Shown here piece by piece: positions 7,351-8,434 of a DNA stretch of 8,434 bases (within the stretch, counting starts at the first letter, position 1; the number at the start of each line of letters is the position of its first letter). This stretch comes from Planctomycetes bacterium SM23_32 (GTDB lineage Bacteria > Planctomycetota > Brocadiia > SM23-32): positions 1-8,434 of the forward strand of contig LJUE01000077.1 of assembly GCA_001303885.1 (NCBI GenBank). The letters run 5' to 3'. The translations under genes were made by a program, and so were the position numbers. The notes beneath the pieces were generated by a model. It was given only the letters and a program-made list of their open reading frames with translations, ran no database searches and was not told the origin of the DNA.

Positions 7351-7974
7351 GCCCGGGGCACTCAGGCCGGCGCGCCGCTTGATCTCGTCGAAGTCCAGTT
7401 CTTCCAGGTAGCCACCCAGGCGGCCCCGCCAGACACCGTGGAAACCGTAGCCGCCCTCCACCATCTCCTCGACTGCTTCCTCCGCCGTCCACCCTTGCAC
7501 GGCCATCCTGTAGGCGGCGCTCATCACGCCGCTCCGGTCGGCGCCGTGCTCGCAGTGCACGAAGACCGGCGTGCGCTCGGGGTCGGTGACGATCCGCAGG
7601 AAGCGCACCACATCCTCGTCCTCCGGGTGCCAGGCCTTCATGGCGATGTGCTCGTAGCCCAGGCCCGTGCCCGCCATCTCGTCGCGGTCGGAGTGGAAGG
7701 AGCGCAGGTTCACCACCGTCCTGATGCCCATATCCTCCAGCTCGCGGAAGCCGCGTCCGGTGGGCTGCGCGCCCCGGTACAGGTCGTCGGAGACCTTGTG
7801 CAGGTTGGGCAGGCCGGGCCGCTCCAGGGGGACGGCCCAGCGGGGGTCGTGCGGCGCGGGCTGCGGCCGCCTCGGCGCCTCCTGCAAGGAGCACCGCGTG
7901 AGAGCGCTCAGGCACACGGCGGCCGTGATGACGAACGAGACCCAAAAGAACGGCCATCTGGCTTTCGCGCCCAC
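7339..7974 (-). CDS. Membrane-anchored or exported Cx5R protein phosphatase (dual-specificity / tyrosine type)
   Basis: The 211-residue product carries the signature HCEHGADRSG (140-149), with Cys141 as the thiolate nucleophile and Arg147 binding phosphate (C-x5-R). The fold is also marked by NLHKVSDDLYRGAQPTGRGFREL (57-79), GIRTVVNLRS (83-92) and an acidic loop AWHPEDEDV (114-122) that would supply the general acid. Residues 7-25 form a hydrophobic segment after a basic start (GAKAR), followed by a Pro-rich linker at 33-53. This suggests the domain sits outside the cytoplasmic membrane, anchored or after signal cleavage. LTRC at 25-28 is not a convincing lipobox. The start is GTG 7974 with GAGG five bases upstream; no upstream alternative improves it. 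It lies 31 bases after the nitroreductase stop and overlaps the next gene. The substrate could be phosphotyrosine, another phosphoprotein, an inositol phosphate or a sugar phosphate. Confidence 0.9.
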   Translation of the reverse strand: MGAKARWPFFWVSFVITAAVCLSALTRCSLQEAPRRPQPAPHDPRWAVPLERPGLPNLHKVSDDLYRGAQPTGRGFRELEDMGIRTVVNLRSFHSDRDEMAGTGLGYEHIAMKAWHPEDEDVVRFLRIVTDPERTPVFVHCEHGADRSGVMSAAYRMAVQGWTAEEAVEEMVEGGYGFHGVWRGRLGGYLEELDFDEIKRRAGLSAPGEEG

Positions 7975-8005
7975 GCGCCCCTCGGCTGCGAGTTGGCTGC
8001 CTGCC

Positions 8006-8431
8006 TCAGTCCTGCCAGCCGTCGTAGCAGACGGCCTCGTCGAGGCCCTTGCGCGAGCGCGGCGCCGGCCAGTCCGTCGGGTAGCCGAGCGGCATCAGCT
8101 CGACCACCTCCACCGAATCGGGGATGCCGAGGACGTCGCGCACCATGCGCCGGTCGAAGGCGCCGATCCAGCAGGTGCCAAGCCCCAGCGCCCGGGCGGC
8201 CAACGTGATGTGATCGGTGGCGATGGCCACGTCTATGAGGTGGCTCGGATGGCCGCAGGGCATGACGTGCTCGTGCTCGACGGCGCAGGCGACGATGACC
8301 ACCGGCGCCTCGGCGACGAACTGCTGCCCGCGCGCCGCCTGGAGCACCTGCATGAGCTTCTCTTCCTCGACCTCCCGGTCCTCGTAGGACCGGATGCTGC
8401 GCCTCTGCCGAATGGCTTCGAACACGTCCAT
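8006..8431 (-). CDS. Nitroreductase-family protein, apparently with an internal deletion
   Basis: Family members are FMN-dependent NAD(P)H oxidoreductases acting as dimers on nitro compounds, quinones or other acceptors. The N-terminus (DVFEAIRQRRSIRSYEDREV) has the conserved Arg-Arg-Ser that contacts the FMN phosphate. ATDHITLAARALGLGTCWIGAFD (71-93) and the C-terminal VVELMPLGYP (109-118) are also typical. At 141 residues it is short: the helix EEKLMQVLQAAR (23-34) runs straight into GQQFVAEAPVVIVACA (35-50). This omits roughly 30 residues that normally carry the 'APSAxNxQPWxFxVV' FMN-binding segment. The frame is intact on both sides. ATG 8431 fits the usual family start; its ribosome binding site lies at or beyond the right edge. 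It is the most upstream visible gene of the minus-strand run. Family identity is firm, but activity is doubtful. Confidence 0.88.
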   Translation of the reverse strand: MDVFEAIRQRRSIRSYEDREVEEEKLMQVLQAARGQQFVAEAPVVIVACAVEHEHVMPCGHPSHLIDVAIATDHITLAARALGLGTCWIGAFDRRMVRDVLGIPDSVEVVELMPLGYPTDWPAPRSRKGLDEAVCYDGWQD

Positions 8432-8434
8432 GAG

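Noticed and set aside
6113..7411. A 432-codon open frame on the plus strand opposite the FAD-dependent oxidoreductase
   Set aside because: The composition is His/Ala/Arg/Val-rich without domain signs, while the minus-strand frame has clear conserved motifs.
7340..7957. N-terminal extension of the oxidoreductase frame up to 7957
   Set aside because: This stretch is another frame of the phosphatase gene, whose Cx5R motif is intact. The flavoprotein Rossmann motif begins about 20 residues after ATG 7339, which has its own ribosome binding site.

Overview
The window is GC-rich bacterial chromosomal DNA carrying seven confidently read genes and two candidate short elements (a 24-codon ORF and an internal start). 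All genes are on the minus strand except one small plus-strand gene. The organism cannot be named from this alone. Several features fit a Planctomycetota-like or related lineage often seen as environmental genomes: the large FAD_oxidored-type oxidoreductase, a DUF4230 protein, a secreted-type Cx5R phosphatase and an acidic-tailed ribosomal protein S1. That placement is an inference from gene content. There are no rRNA or tRNA genes, CRISPR arrays, insertion sequences or phage genes, and no gene-free stretch longer than about 210 bases.

Layout. (1) Bases 1-3640, minus strand: a housekeeping operon read cmk (CMP kinase) > plsC (1-acyl-glycerol-3-phosphate acyltransferase) > rpsA (ribosomal protein S1). 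It has its own extended -10 promoter near 3611-3639. S1 has all six S1 domains and an acidic, Pro/Ala/Glu-rich tail with a 36-bp tandem duplication. Its 3' end lies beyond the left edge. (2) 3668-4561: a monocistronic LOG-family phosphoribohydrolase gene with its own promoter and a stem-loop directly after its stop. (3) 4488-4694: a divergent promoter region. The plus-strand promoter (TTGACA-16-TATAAC) is the best in the window and is followed by an 8-bp inverted repeat over the expected transcription start. It drives a small 114-codon gene of unknown function that also has a second, in-frame, well-placed ribosome binding site and ATG. (4) 5062-8431, minus strand: a tight gene run read nitroreductase-like > membrane-anchored Cx5R phosphatase > FAD-dependent oxidoreductase > (possible 24-aa membrane peptide) > DUF4230 protein. 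The phosphatase stop and oxidoreductase start overlap as TGATG. This run converges on the plus-strand gene with a 22-bp gap.

How the genes fit together. Regions 1-2 are translation, nucleotide and lipid housekeeping. Region 4 combines two flavoenzyme-type proteins, a phosphatase probably placed outside the cytoplasmic membrane and an anchored DUF4230 protein. No shared pathway can be read from the sequence. No complete novel system is evident. The points most worth checking are the internal deletion in the nitroreductase, the cysteine cluster in the oxidoreductase, the dual start and inverted repeat of the small plus-strand gene, and the 24-aa hydrophobic ORF.
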